Source: Acheta domesticus (lineage: Eukaryota > Arthropoda > Insecta > Orthoptera > Gryllidae). From it: a DNA stretch of 64,000 nucleotides. The stretch's first letter is position 1. Each line of letters starts with the position of its first letter. The notes beneath the pieces are model-generated. The model was not told the DNA's origin, made no database searches, and saw nothing but the letters and a program-made list of their open reading frames with translations. Made by a program: the position numbers and the translations under genes. Positions 37,615 to 47,484 of this stretch are shown here, piece by piece. The DNA lies in assembly GCA_031308135.1 (NCBI GenBank), contig JAHLJT010008756.1:104063271-104127270 (forward strand). The letters are read 5' to 3'.

Positions 37615-38350
37615 ACGTAGGACCCGAAAATGACATATCCCTTGCGATGAATTCTTTTCAGATGATAGAAAGGTTTACGCTGGGGACTGACTTGCGGTAC
37701 ATCACTGTAGAAACTAGTCTACTTTTTCTAAAATAAAAGTATGTTATAAAAATAGTATATTTTTATTTACATTTTCCTGTAATGTGACTTAACCCAAAAT
37801 TTTATATAAATTACTGTTAATATTAGAAAAGTCAGAGCTTAAAGAGCCGTAATACTTGATGAGTGGAAATATTTTACCAATCCAGCCGTTTTGAAAGTGT
37901 GATTGCTTCATCTGCACTATCAAACATAAAAAAGCTGTAAATGCCATGCAGTGCACAAGAGTTAATTAAGTTAAAAACACGCAGAATAATATAATACAAT
38001 TGTCATCCTACAACTTAGGGAATCAGTTATGAACTTCAGTGTTTCTTCTGTTTTTTTATAATAAGAATTAATACATTTTTATCATGAATTAAATAATCCT
38101 TGTAATTTCATGCGACAGTTTTCGAATGGGATGGAATCATGGCACTAAACTAATGGAAATTCTGCATGGTGCATCTTCTGTTTTCGCTGACAACAATTGG
38201 CCCACAAACTGCTCATATTTCGCGACGTATCTCTTCGACTTTTACTGATGCCTCCACGATCAGACATCATACCTCCTCTCTGTCGACATCTTTATTAGAA
38301 CCGTCATCATTTGTTTATTTTTTGTTGCGAGTACTTCCTTGGCAGTCGGG
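37615..38350. other. AT-rich spacer, no gene seen
   Basis: AT-rich with no recognisable frame. A 62-codon frame at 38166-38354 is Ser/Thr-rich and has no domain. Confidence 0.5.
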
Positions 38351-38359
38351 CTGAACGAC

Positions 38360-38903
38360 CACGTCGCCCTCACGACCGCGAGCGCGGGGGTGGCGTCTCC
38401 TCGATTCGCTCGTGATCTGCGGTGAGAGCCCGTCCGCGGCGCCCGCTTCGCGACCCCACGCGAGCAAACAGCCGCCTCCGCCGGCCCCCGCAATCATGCG
38501 GTCGCTGCGCGGAGCGGTGCGCACACCCGCCCGCCCACGACGCTGCCGCCGGCCGCGGCCCGGCCCGCCCCTCCGCCCCCGCCCCCACCCTCCGCCCCCC
38601 GCCCCCGCCCCCACCCTGCCCCACCCCGTGCCCGCGCCCCCTCCCCCGCCCTCGCCCTCGCCCCCACCCCCGCCCTCGCCCCCGCCCCCACCCTCCGCCC
38701 CCCGCCCCACCCCCGCCCTTGCCCCCGCCCCCACCCTCTGCCCCCGCCCCCACCCCCGCCCTCGCCCCCGCCACCACCCTCTGCCCCCCGCCCCCACCCC
38801 CGCCCTCGCCCCCGCCACCACCCTCTGCCCCGCGCCCCACCCCAAGCCTCGCCCCGCCGAGGCGACGTCCGCGACCCCGCGGTGGACATCTTCGCCGCCG
38901 GCC
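38360..38903. repeat. GC-rich island 8, C-rich low complexity
   Basis: The plus strand at 38570-38845 is almost wholly C-runs with G, A and T interruptions. A unit of about 44 bp ending in CACCCTCTGCCCC repeats near 38732, 38775 and 38819. The complementary strand is rich in runs of four to six G and could form G-quadruplexes. Frames of 143-181 codons on both strands are shadows of this composition. Confidence 0.75.
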
Positions 38904-39481
38904 TAGTGATGACAAGGTTTAGCAAAACATCGATTCAACAATACTTCGATACACCACCAAAAGCTTTGCGATGTCGATGAAACCATCGACAAAAAACATT
39001 GATGTTTTAAATACGATGATACATTACTAAGTAAAATGTCCCAGTTCTAATGCTACACACAAGTCAATATTAGTGTAAAGTATATTCTTCCTTAAATTTG
39101 ACAGTCATCTTAAATTTTTAATCAATGTTCTATGTTGTCAAGATTCAAATTGGAGTTTAACAATATTACCAAGTACAAGATAATAAAAACGTTAACAACA
39201 ATGAAGAGAGGTTTCAAATAGCAAAAGGTTTCGTGCCGCCTGGGAATCGACAACAGTAATAGTGACAGTTCTCATTGGCTGTTGATTGCGAGCAATACAC
39301 AAATAAAAGAGATACTGGATATTTTATTTACATCATAAGACTTTTTTTTTAAAACATTGAGGCTTCTGCATGAATGCATCTATCTGAAGAAAGTATGGAA
39401 AGCAAAAAATCGATGTTATAATATCAATGTTTCTGCTCAAAAATGTGTTTTAAAAACATGGATGTTTTTCTGCCATCTCTA
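38904..39481. mobile_element. hAT-like non-autonomous element
   Basis: The left end reads TAGTGATGACAAGG...AAAACATCGAT and the right end, read inward from 39481, TAGAGATGGCAGAAAAACATC. TAGNGATGNCA-type termini are characteristic of hAT elements. Internal sequence is rich in ATCGATG and AAACATNGATG words near both ends. The flanking octamers CGCCGGCC and CGCGGGAT match at 5 of 8 positions, a possible decayed 8-bp target duplication. No transposase frame is present. Confidence 0.5.
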
Positions 39482-40015
39482 CGCGGGATAGCTCCTCTAA
39501 CTTTCTTTTTTTTGTCATTATTTCATTCGCACGTTCCCTAGTTTCCTCGACTATTTCGCTAGCGACAATAATAACAGTTTTTCTGTAGTTCACCTCTCGC
39601 TGTACTTTTATTACTCTTCGTCTTGGAGCAATTAATTTGTCTACATAATGTCTTAGCCATTTTACAATGTTCCTAGTTAAGCAATACTTACAGGTATACT
39701 TCATTATGAAATAGGTTTATTTAATTGGACCAAAGGAAGAAATAAAATGTGGCATCATGTTGCAAAATTTCAAGAAAATCGAGGAACATGATTTATACAG
39801 AAACATGGGTGCATAAAATCAATTCACTGCCATAAAAAGGCAATCATCGCAGTGAATAAATGTCATTATTTTTACCTTCGTGATTTCGCACTCTTTTTTT
39901 ATGTTAATCTCTCTCGGAAATGAATGACAAAACGTGATCCTTTTAAGAAAAACAATAAAAAATCCCAGTAGTATTCCTGATTTCCTCTGTGTGATGGGAA
40001 AGAGTCCTTGTACCT
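39482..40015. other. AT-rich spacer, no gene seen
   Basis: An 84-codon minus-strand frame at 39450-39704 overlaps the hAT-like end and has no recognised domain. Nothing else is supported. Confidence 0.5.
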
Positions 40016-40019
40016 CCTT

Positions 40020-41125
40020 AACATCTGACCCACTTGTTAACTCTCGGCCGTCTCACGAGTCATTTCCACGTCGAGGGGCAGGCGCCTCCGCAACCACTTC
40101 CTCCTTCGCCCACGCCGGCCTTCGTGACCGCTGCTCCCTCGCAACCTCCGCGCCTCTCCGACGCCCGTCATCATCACCTCGAGCGCCATCCCCGCGTGCG
40201 TCGCCGCCACCGCAATTCCCAGGCCGCCCGCCACCGCGGTGGTCCTCACGCGGAGCGGCGGAGAGGCGCTGGCGGCCGGGGGCTCGCTCGCACGTAACGA
40301 GGCGACGAGTGGCTCTCCCGCAGGCGCGCCGCCGCCGCCGCCGCCGCTACTGCCACCCGGTAATAAGCGCTTTTATTGCGTGTGATGATACACACCGGGA
40401 CATTCCTGCGGGGTGTGAACTCCTTACGGGGAAGTCAGAGCCCCACGCGGAATTTGGGCCCCTAATCGACTTTTTGTAGCTTAACGAGGCTCGTCCGTGT
40501 TTTGTGGTGGCTGCGTGAGCGGGGGGCGGGGGGGGGGAGGCGGCTGCGGCGTTGGTGGCCGCGGGCGGACGTCCTGGCTTCTCCGCCTGGGACGTCGTCG
40601 CCTCCAGCGCGTTTATGTCTCTATTACTCGACACTCGAGAGTCGCCGCCGGGCGACGGGTGACGGGCAGTGGGCGGCGGGTGGCGGGCGACAACGCGTGT
40701 GGTGCGTGGCGTGAGCGGCGCGGGGCGCGGAGCGCGTCGTGACGGGCGCTCGAAGGTGCTGGCAATGTGCGTGACGAGGGTGACGAGGTCGGCGGCAGTG
40801 AGAACGACGGAGACAGCGGCGAAGAGTAGGCGGTGGGGCGGTTCATCGGTCGAGCCGTCGTCCTCACCGACTCGCTCGGGGCCGGAAACGCCGCTTTTTA
40901 CGGATGTTAAAGAAGAAACTCGAACAAGCGCCTAGACGTGTCTAAGTGGCACTGTTTTCGGAGAAGGGGATACGCCTGACAAAATATTTACTCTTTGTTT
41001 TTGTGTGGGCCGCGCTCCGCCTGGCTCCTCTCCTCGCAGGCTCCGCGCCCGCGCCCGCACCCGCGCCCGCACCGCTTTCCGTCTAGCCTCGCCGTCCGCC
41101 GCCTTGAGTGCACGAGATGAGCGGC
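40020..41125. promoter_or_regulatory. GC/CpG-rich island 9
   Basis: A long CpG-rich block with a (CCG)n run at about 40328-40348. A less biased internal segment at 40360-40490 (GGTAATAAGCGCTTTTATTGCG, then CCTAATCGACTTTTTG) sits between GC-rich arms and resembles a candidate homeodomain/Abd-B-type binding cluster. A second segment with GGGCGGGGGGGGG lies at 40520-40537. The overlapping frames are not credible as genes. Confidence 0.4.
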
Positions 41126-41129
41126 GGGA

Positions 41130-41745
41130 TGATGGATTGTTTGGAGTGAAGTAAGTAGACGTAAGAACGTGTTGGCGGGATGATAATAGTAATTCTTTAC
41201 ACGAAGTACATGTTTTATTAGTCAAACAAAGCTGTTTAAGTAAATAGAAACGTAATAGAGACTGATTATACGAGGCAAATAGTGCAACGAAAATAATATT
41301 TTTTTTTGAGCTCGACTGATTAGAAAGTTTTTTTCGATTAACTTTGCATACTGATTATTTTTATTCATGTTTATATAGGGATAGAGTATTGTGAAATGTT
41401 CATTATCCACTTTTGGGAAAAGAAAAAATAATATTTTTGTTAAAAAGAATCTTTCAGTCAATTGAATTCGTAAAATCAGTAGTAGACTGTAATAAATGGT
41501 TTAAGGCCATATTTCCTGTGATAAATTTCTGTATTTCTAATTCTCGACAAACTTTTTCTTTAATGTTTCACGATTCATCCGTTTTTGAAGTAGGTTGAGT
41601 ATGATTTTCTTATAAACGCTAATATTGTGTAAAACTAACTTAGTATTTGGATAATTATATAACTTTCAGATACTACTCTTTGAGATACTACAATTCTGAT
41701 TTTAAATTATTACTTCATGCAACTGCACTTGCATGCATAAATGTT
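41130..41745. other. AT-rich spacer, no gene seen
   Basis: No feature recognised in this AT-rich gap between two GC islands. Confidence 0.5.
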
Positions 41746-41749
41746 TGTT

Positions 41750-42560
41750 AATGCGCGTTGCATTTTCCTGTCGGCGTGAGAATTGCCGCACGCGGGCACG
41801 CGTAGTTCTGTCGCAAACCCTTTCACGCCCAGGCGGCCTCGATCAACCTCGCTTAACACGTCGGGCGCGCGCGGCGAAAGGGCACACAACGGATGAAACA
41901 AACGCGAACGCACAAGCGCGCTCACACAGAACGCGAGCCCTGCGGCGGCCGAGCGCCAACGTCATCTCCTCCCCCCGCCCAACCTCCCGCTCTCACCCTC
42001 CCGCCTACCCCAACCGCCCCCGCCCACCCCGCCCCACTCCCGCCTAACCCCCCGCCAACTGCCCGCCGCCCGACTGCCCGCCACCCAAATGCCCGCCACT
42101 CAACCGCCCCTCGCCCAAGCGCCCCTAGCCCAAGCGCCCCTTGCCCAACCGCCTCTTGCCGAACCGCCCTCGCCCAACCCCCCTCGTCCAACTACCCTTC
42201 GCCCAACCATCCCTAGCCCAACCGACCCCGCCCAACACCCCCTCGCCCAACTACCCTTCGCCCAACTGCCCCTCGCCCAACCGCCCCCGCCCAACCCCCC
42301 TCGCCCAACTATCTTTCTCCCAACCGCCCCCCCCCCAACCGCCCCCCGCCCAACCCCCCCCCCCCCTCGCCCAACTATCCTTCTCCCAACCGCCCCACGC
42401 CCAATCGCCCTCGCCCAACTCTCCCGCCCGCTTCTCCCACCTCCGGGCGCCGTGCCCTCCTACCCTCTGCGCAATTGCCAGTGCCCGCTTTCGGCACCCA
42501 TGCGCGCCCAACACTCCCCTCGTTTCCCACTCTCCTCCACCCAGCACATCCCCTTTGCCG
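41750..42560. repeat. GC-rich island 10 with a 15-bp minisatellite
   Basis: From about 41990 to 42440 the plus strand repeats units near CGCCCCTCGCCCAAG, clearest as four consecutive 15-mers at about 42106-42165, then decaying into CCGCCCAACCCCC-type units. The long Pro/Ala-rich frames (169 and 280 codons) are consequences of the repeat. Left of 41980 is unique CpG-rich DNA. Confidence 0.75.
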
Positions 42561-42659
42561 TTCCCAGTCACACCAATTTCCTTCCTCGCCACTCTTAAGA
42601 CATGGGACTTTCTCCACCCATTTCTCCTTCTCTTTGTGTTTGTTCCGTCGCCGTTTCAA

Positions 42660-43125
42660 TGTCGAAGATGGATCAGAGCATCAGGTGTTGCCACTGCAGC
42701 GCCTCTGTCCAGGAGGTCAAAGTGTCACGAGAGTCAGAGTGTCAAAGTGGTCGAGTCACGACGGCGGTGGATTTTCGCCACTAGCGAGATAGCCGCTCTC
42801 TCGAGGAGAAATATTGCGGCCTGCTGGTCTGATAATGGTTTCTGCGATCGCGCGTTCTTTTCCTATCATACTTGTTTCTATACACACATACACACACACA
42901 AGCACAACACTATCATGCTTCCTAGGAGATCAGTCGGGAGATTAGAGCTTGTCCCAACTCGAGCGATGCCGCGTTCGCAGTAACAGGTGATGGAAGGATT
43001 CCAGTCGGCGCCGTGTCCCACATTCCAGCAGGAAATTGACTTCGTCACTTTCCGCAATATAACAACTATTAGAACAACAGGACTAATGACCATAACAGTT
43101 GACGCGTCTAGAACCACACATTAAT
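42660..43125 (+). mobile_element. Long tRNA-headed retroposon, copy 1
   Basis: The head AAGATGGATCAGAGCATCAG...GCCACTGCAG...CTCTGTCCAGGAGGTC aligns with the tRNA-like head of the copy at 45394-45936. The body shares GGTGGATTTTCGCCAC, GGGAGATTAGAGCTTGTCCC and the 3' phrase ACTAATGACCATAACAG/TTGACGCG. An (AC)n stretch lies at about 42881-42899. No protein is encoded. Confidence 0.65.
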
Positions 43126-43129
43126 CAGT

Positions 43130-43385
43130 CACCGTCGCAGTTTCGACCTCATCCCATCAATTCCCTGAGCATCATTACCCTGCACTGGTGACACGTAAGC
43201 TTACACGCTGCTTAATTCTTTTCTCGTTCATATTCTTTTCGTCCTTCTCAGCATCCCTTTGTTTGTTGGCTTGGATCTCACCCCGTTACACTCCTTTAGT
43301 TTTTAAACCCTCTGCCCCTTGCCCCCTCTCTTTCATTGCACCGTTCTCACCCCATCAGTGTGATCGCTCCCCACATCCGCTTTCC
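43130..43385. other. C/T-rich spacer, no gene seen
   Basis: Moderately C/T-rich sequence leading into a GC island; no feature recognised. Confidence 0.5.
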
Positions 43386-43389
43386 CTTT

Positions 43390-44075
43390 AGCGTCAGCCT
43401 CCTCCCCGCCCTCAATCCCCTCTGCCACCACCACCGCCGCCGCCGCCGCCGCTCCCCTGCCCACCGCGGGTTCGCGCGCGCGCGCAGCCGCGCTATTTAA
43501 TCAAAATATTTGCGCTGCGTTGTTTAACCGAAATATTTACGCAGCGCTCGCTCGCCGCCCGCGCCGCCCCCTCCCCGCCCCGCCGTCTGACCGCTCGCCG
43601 TCCGTCCGCTCGTCCGCCCGCCCGCCCGCCCGTCGCGCGCGTCGCGTCGCGTCCCCGCCCGGCGCCCGCCGTCCGTCGCCCGGCGCGGCGCGGCGCGAGC
43701 GCAGGCAGCCGGCCGGCCGGCCGCCCCGCGCAACTAACCGGTATTACCGCCACCTCACGCGCTATGCTAATCAATGTGCTAATTTAGTTATTAACTTTAC
43801 AATACTGGGAACTCATGAATAATCCATTTGCACACGCCGTGCGCCCGCGCTCGCGCGCGCGTATCGCTGTTTGCGATGAAATGCGGTGGCGTCGCCCGCC
43901 CGCCCGCGCCCGCGCCCGCGCCGTCCCGCTCGATCGCGCGCCCTCGCCCGCGCCCCCCGCCCGCGACACTGCGCGCGTCCGCGGCGCCATTAGCATACGC
44001 TGCGGCCGCCGCGCCCCCGCCCCCGACACACGTCCGCGCCCGAATCCTCGCCAACGGTATGCAGCGTACGGCTGT
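43390..44075. promoter_or_regulatory. GC/CpG-rich island 11 with candidate regulatory core
   Basis: CpG-rich arms flank AT-richer cores. At 43504-43546 two near-copies, AAATATTTGCGCTGCG and AAATATTTACGCAGCG, lie 27 bases apart. At 43755-43800 the segment GCGCTATGCTAATCAATG with TGCTAATTTAGTTATTAAC contains octamer and homeodomain-like words, and another ATTAGCAT is at 43989-43996. (CCGCC)n/(GCCC)n runs occur at 43610-43635. Frames on both strands are Arg/Pro-rich shadows. This is the most enhancer- or promoter-like island in the window, but function is inferred only. Confidence 0.4.
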
Positions 44076-44079
44076 ATAT

Positions 44080-44690
44080 CATCCGTGATTCTATGAATGC
44101 CTGAGTGACAAATCGCTAGGGATAGAACATTATGATGGGCTGCAGGTACTATTCAATTATAATTCCTTTGGAAAATACGAGAATAACGTGTTGTTCATGC
44201 ACATACAAACACCGAAGCAAAATTAGGATAATATAATCCTAGTTTTACGTGATAGTCGATTTTAATTCGTACAGAAAATTGCCCCTAATTCATTTTATTT
44301 TCTTGTGTTAAAATTGTATTCTATTCTACATACATGAAATTTTTGAACGGAGGAATTATCCATTCATTTTATGAATAATTCCATAATTGTGTTGATTTAC
44401 ATCTTTGTCTTCTGGGCATCTTTAGTATAAACTGTTATGATGTTTCAGCAAGAAATGAAATCTACGTAAAGTTAAAAATTATATACAAAAAGTAACAATA
44501 ATTGGAAACATTTTCTAAATTTTTGCATATTTGTGTATGCTTTAAACATAACGGGGGATTATTGAAAAATAGAATTGAACTTCTTGACCACAATGGGAAT
44601 AAGCACAGAGTAAGTTACCAAAATGCTTTTCACTTTTTAGTCTACGACTCGTGTAAGCAAGCGTTGCCTGACAAACTGCAGTCATAAAAC
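44080..44690. other. AT-rich spacer, no gene seen
   Basis: No recognised gene; a 61-codon frame at 44502-44687 has no domain. Confidence 0.5.
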
Positions 44691-44694
44691 TCTT

Positions 44695-45075
44695 TCCGGG
44701 CGCCAAAGTTCCTGTCAGATGAAAATTCGGAGGGTGGCGGGGGCGGCAGAGGAGAGGGCGCCGTCTGGGCAGGGGCGCCGGCTGCGGCGGCGAAGCAGAT
44801 TGAGCAGCCGCTATCGCGCAATCGCCGCTGCCCTCAGCCTCCGCCCCCGCACTCGCAATATGTCGCTTATCTCTAACGCGCGGTCCCTGGGGAGGCCGCT
44901 CGGCCGCACTGGCCAGTTCCGCCCCATCCTGAATCTTCGCCTGCGGCTCCATTTTTCCATTCTTCTGTCTCGACCTCTGCCTCCAAGCTGCCCCGTCTGT
45001 TTTTCGTCCCTCTGCCCTTCCTGCTGCTGTTTGCGGCGCTGTCCTTGCTGTGCCCCTCAAGCTCCCAAGTACATG
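44695..45075. promoter_or_regulatory. GC-rich island 12
   Basis: CpG-rich on the left, C/T-rich on the right. Frames of 152 (plus) and 172 (minus) codons overlap on opposite strands without any recognised domain; a short exon cannot be excluded but is not supported. Confidence 0.3.
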
Positions 45076-45393
45076 ACAACTTCCTCCTTCAATCTTCCAG
45101 ATACTCTGTTAGCTTCAGTGATCAGTGGCAGCCCGTGCCCTTTTCACAAGAGAAAGTTAGTCAAAGAAGTCAATTGAAGAAGTCAAACTTCTTCAATGAA
45201 ACATTCTACTACAATTTATATTACATGCGTCGGCTTGCGATAAAGTAAGAATGCTCTATCGTTTCCATTTGTTCGTTCACGATCACACTTTTGATATCCC
45301 TTGTGAGATTTCACCAAGCGCCAGCCGCTCTGCCCAAGTGCATCCACGTCATCGCTCACCACCCGTGACACATTGATATAGTTGTAAGAGACG

Positions 45394-45936
45394 ATTGATT
45401 GTTACTGAATCCGGGCGCGTCAACTACTAAGGTCATTAATCTCGTAAGCGAGCGTATTATTTTGCTCAGGAGGTGGCGGTTGTCTTCCCCCGCTGAATGG
45501 CAAGATCCGGCGCCGACTTACCGTCGGCTAGCAGGGTTTTTCCCAACCTGGTATCTCCCATTAGCGGGACACCAACCCAGCCGGGACAAGCTCTAAGCTC
45601 CCGACGGGTCTCCCGGCATGTGTGATAGTGTAGCGTATCAATCAAGTGTTTGTAAGGGGATTGAATAGGACAAGGAAGAGGTAGGAAAGATCTCGCGCGG
45701 TCCGTGGCCCATTTGTTAAGGTACTACTGCGGCATCACCTGGTGTTGATCGAAGAAACTACGGAAAACTACCGATCAGAGCAACCGGCCGCTAGAACTCT
45801 CCTCCAGACAGCGACTGAATTTGACCTAGCTGACAAGCTAGTGTCGAAAATCCTGTCGAACTCGAACCTAGGACCTCCCGATCAGAGGGACTGCAGTGAC
45901 ATCAGTTGATGCCCTGAGCCATGTCTCTCGGTTTTT
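45394..45936 (-). mobile_element. Long tRNA-headed retroposon, copy 2, with target duplication
   Basis: The minus strand begins near 45936. ATGGCTCAGGGC (A-box-like) is followed about 45 bases later by AGGTTCGAGTTC (B-box-like), so the head is tRNA-derived. The body continues with CAGTCGCTGTCTGGAGGAG and TTGCTCTGATCGGTAGTTTT and ends with TTAATGACCTTAGTAG, TTGACGCG and CAGTAACAATCAAT. TAAGAGACG occurs at both edges (45385-45393 and 45937-45945), extending to 11 of 12 matches, and is taken as the target duplication. At about 543 bp it is long for a SINE; it needs a partner LINE for mobility. Confidence 0.75.
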
Positions 45937-45961
45937 TAAGAGACGTCCGTAGATGGCAAAG

Positions 45962-45974
45962 CAAAGGAAAAGTG
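45962..45974. repeat. Left 13-bp target-site duplication
   Basis: CAAAGGAAAAGTG here is identical to 46237-46249 and abuts the start of the hairpin insertion, as expected for retroposition. Confidence 0.75.
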
Positions 45975-46236
45975 TTAAGTTGGCTGTCCGGGTGACGCCG
46001 CGTCCGTGGCAAAGGTGCCGACGTTTCGGTCGCCATTCTGCGACCTTCCTCAGGGCGTAATGCCGTAATGCCGTCCTCTCCGAACCGCGCTTCGTAAAAG
46101 AAAAATGCATTACGGCATTACGCCCTGAGGAAGGTCGCAGAATGGCGACCGAAACGTCGGCACCTTTGCCACGGACGCGGCGTCACCCGGACAGCCAACT
46201 TAATATTGACTCCGGCCGCGGAAGCCTACGCTCTCA
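45975..46236 (+). mobile_element. Hairpin retroposon insertion with perfect 97-bp inverted repeat
   Basis: Bases 45975-46071 and 46107-46203 are exact reverse complements over 97 bp, separated by 35 bp. The whole 262-bp unit is flanked by identical 13-bp direct repeats. The right arm continues past the palindrome (ATATTGACTCCGGCCG...ACGCTCTCA), and that continuation is shared with a related copy at 58300-58430, so the right arm is in the ancestral orientation and the left arm is an inverted duplicate. The loop (46072-46103) belongs to a 33-bp exact match with 47150-47182. No protein is encoded. Confidence 0.8.
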
Positions 46237-46249
46237 CAAAGGAAAAGTG
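46237..46249. repeat. Right 13-bp target-site duplication
   Basis: This is the second copy of CAAAGGAAAAGTG and closes the hairpin insertion. Confidence 0.75.
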
Positions 46250-46254
46250 CCTTT

Positions 46255-46910
46255 CATAACCAGTATAGCTCAATTAATAAATTTTTCCTCTTCTAGCCGC
46301 AGAGCGCTGTGAGATATAGACGATTAACACATTTGAGGAGAACAAGCTGACTGTTTCTCCTTACATCGTTTTTGCTTCGCTTAAAGCGTATTTCGTTCAA
46401 AACTTGATCAAAGTAAATTTTTTCCTTGATATCAACCGACAACTATACATTTCCCCTCAAGTATCAAAACATTTCTTTTAATAACAAAATACATAATCAA
46501 AACACGTAATTACGTTTAGAAGAAGGAATATGTAAGTAGGACATTCTTCCTTTCCCTTGTCTGAGAAACTGCAAGGGAAAGGAAGTCAAGAACCCATGGT
46601 TATCGTCTTTTATACTTCGCACAAAGTTCACCATTCGCCTCCTAAATTCATTGCCTACTTTTTTTTACTCCTTTTGTGTCTATGCGGGTTCTCTATCCTG
46701 TCTCTGCTGCCTTTACATGATTGTGGCTTCGCAGAGAAGGAAGGTCCTCCTTACATAATTTATTCTTCTGAATGTAATAATCAAATAAAATATTTGTTTT
46801 GATGATTGAGGGAAATGTATATTTTTTAGTACATATCTAAGAGGAAATGTTCTGCAATCGAGTTTTAAACAACATGCACTTAATTAGTTCACCCAACATG
46901 TCGAGGTCGT
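46255..46910. other. AT-rich spacer, no gene seen
   Basis: An 81-codon frame at 46557-46802 has no recognised domain. Nothing else is supported. Confidence 0.5.
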
Positions 46911-46914
46911 ATGT

Positions 46915-47480
46915 TACCTTCCCCGTTGCCGTAGTGCATTGCATGTGCGCCCACCTTGGCTAAGCCCTCCGCCCAGCTGCGCTTCCCCGCGCAGCGCGCA
47001 CGGAGCTGCGACTCCAGCCGTTGTTGTCGTCCGCGATTTCCCGCGACTGCAGGAAAACCGATCCTTCGGTTGCCCGGCGGAGAGGGCAGCCGCCTGGGCA
47101 AACAGGAGTGGGCGGTCGTCCAAACAACGGACTGCGCTACCGCCCCGCCCCGTCCTCTCCGAACCGCGCTTCGTAAAAGAAACGTATGTGCGGACGCGGA
47201 AATGGAAGCGGTTGTGGCGATTCCGGAGTCGGCGGATGGTTTGGGTGCCGGAGACGCGCAGAGAAACTGCGTTCGGCTGTAGAGACGGCAGTGGCAGTGG
47301 TAGCAGCAATGGTGTGTGTAGAGGAGGAGAACAAATAGCGGCGGCGGATGCGGTGAATGGTGGTGGTGATGGCGGCGGTTTCGGCTGTCGAGCCTCGGAA
47401 GGGCGGCTTCGCTTTACGGCCGCTACTTCCGTCGGATGTCCGGGCCCCCAATTGGCTGCTGAGCGATTGGAGTGTTCTGA
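46915..47480. promoter_or_regulatory. GC/CpG-rich island 13
   Basis: This CpG-rich block is open for 217 codons on the minus strand (46914-47567) and 195 on the plus (46939-47526) at the same time; neither product has a known domain. It contains the 33-bp sequence (47150-47182) that reappears as the loop of the 46-kb hairpin, and a GGCGG/GGTGG-rich tract at 47335-47380. One strand could carry a taxon-restricted exon, but the double openness argues for composition alone. Confidence 0.35.
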
Positions 47481-47484
47481 GCAA

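Noticed and set aside
42089..42983. Frames of 169 and 280 codons
   Set aside because: They cover the 15-bp C-rich minisatellite and run on into a retroposon copy; Pro/Ala/Ser low complexity.
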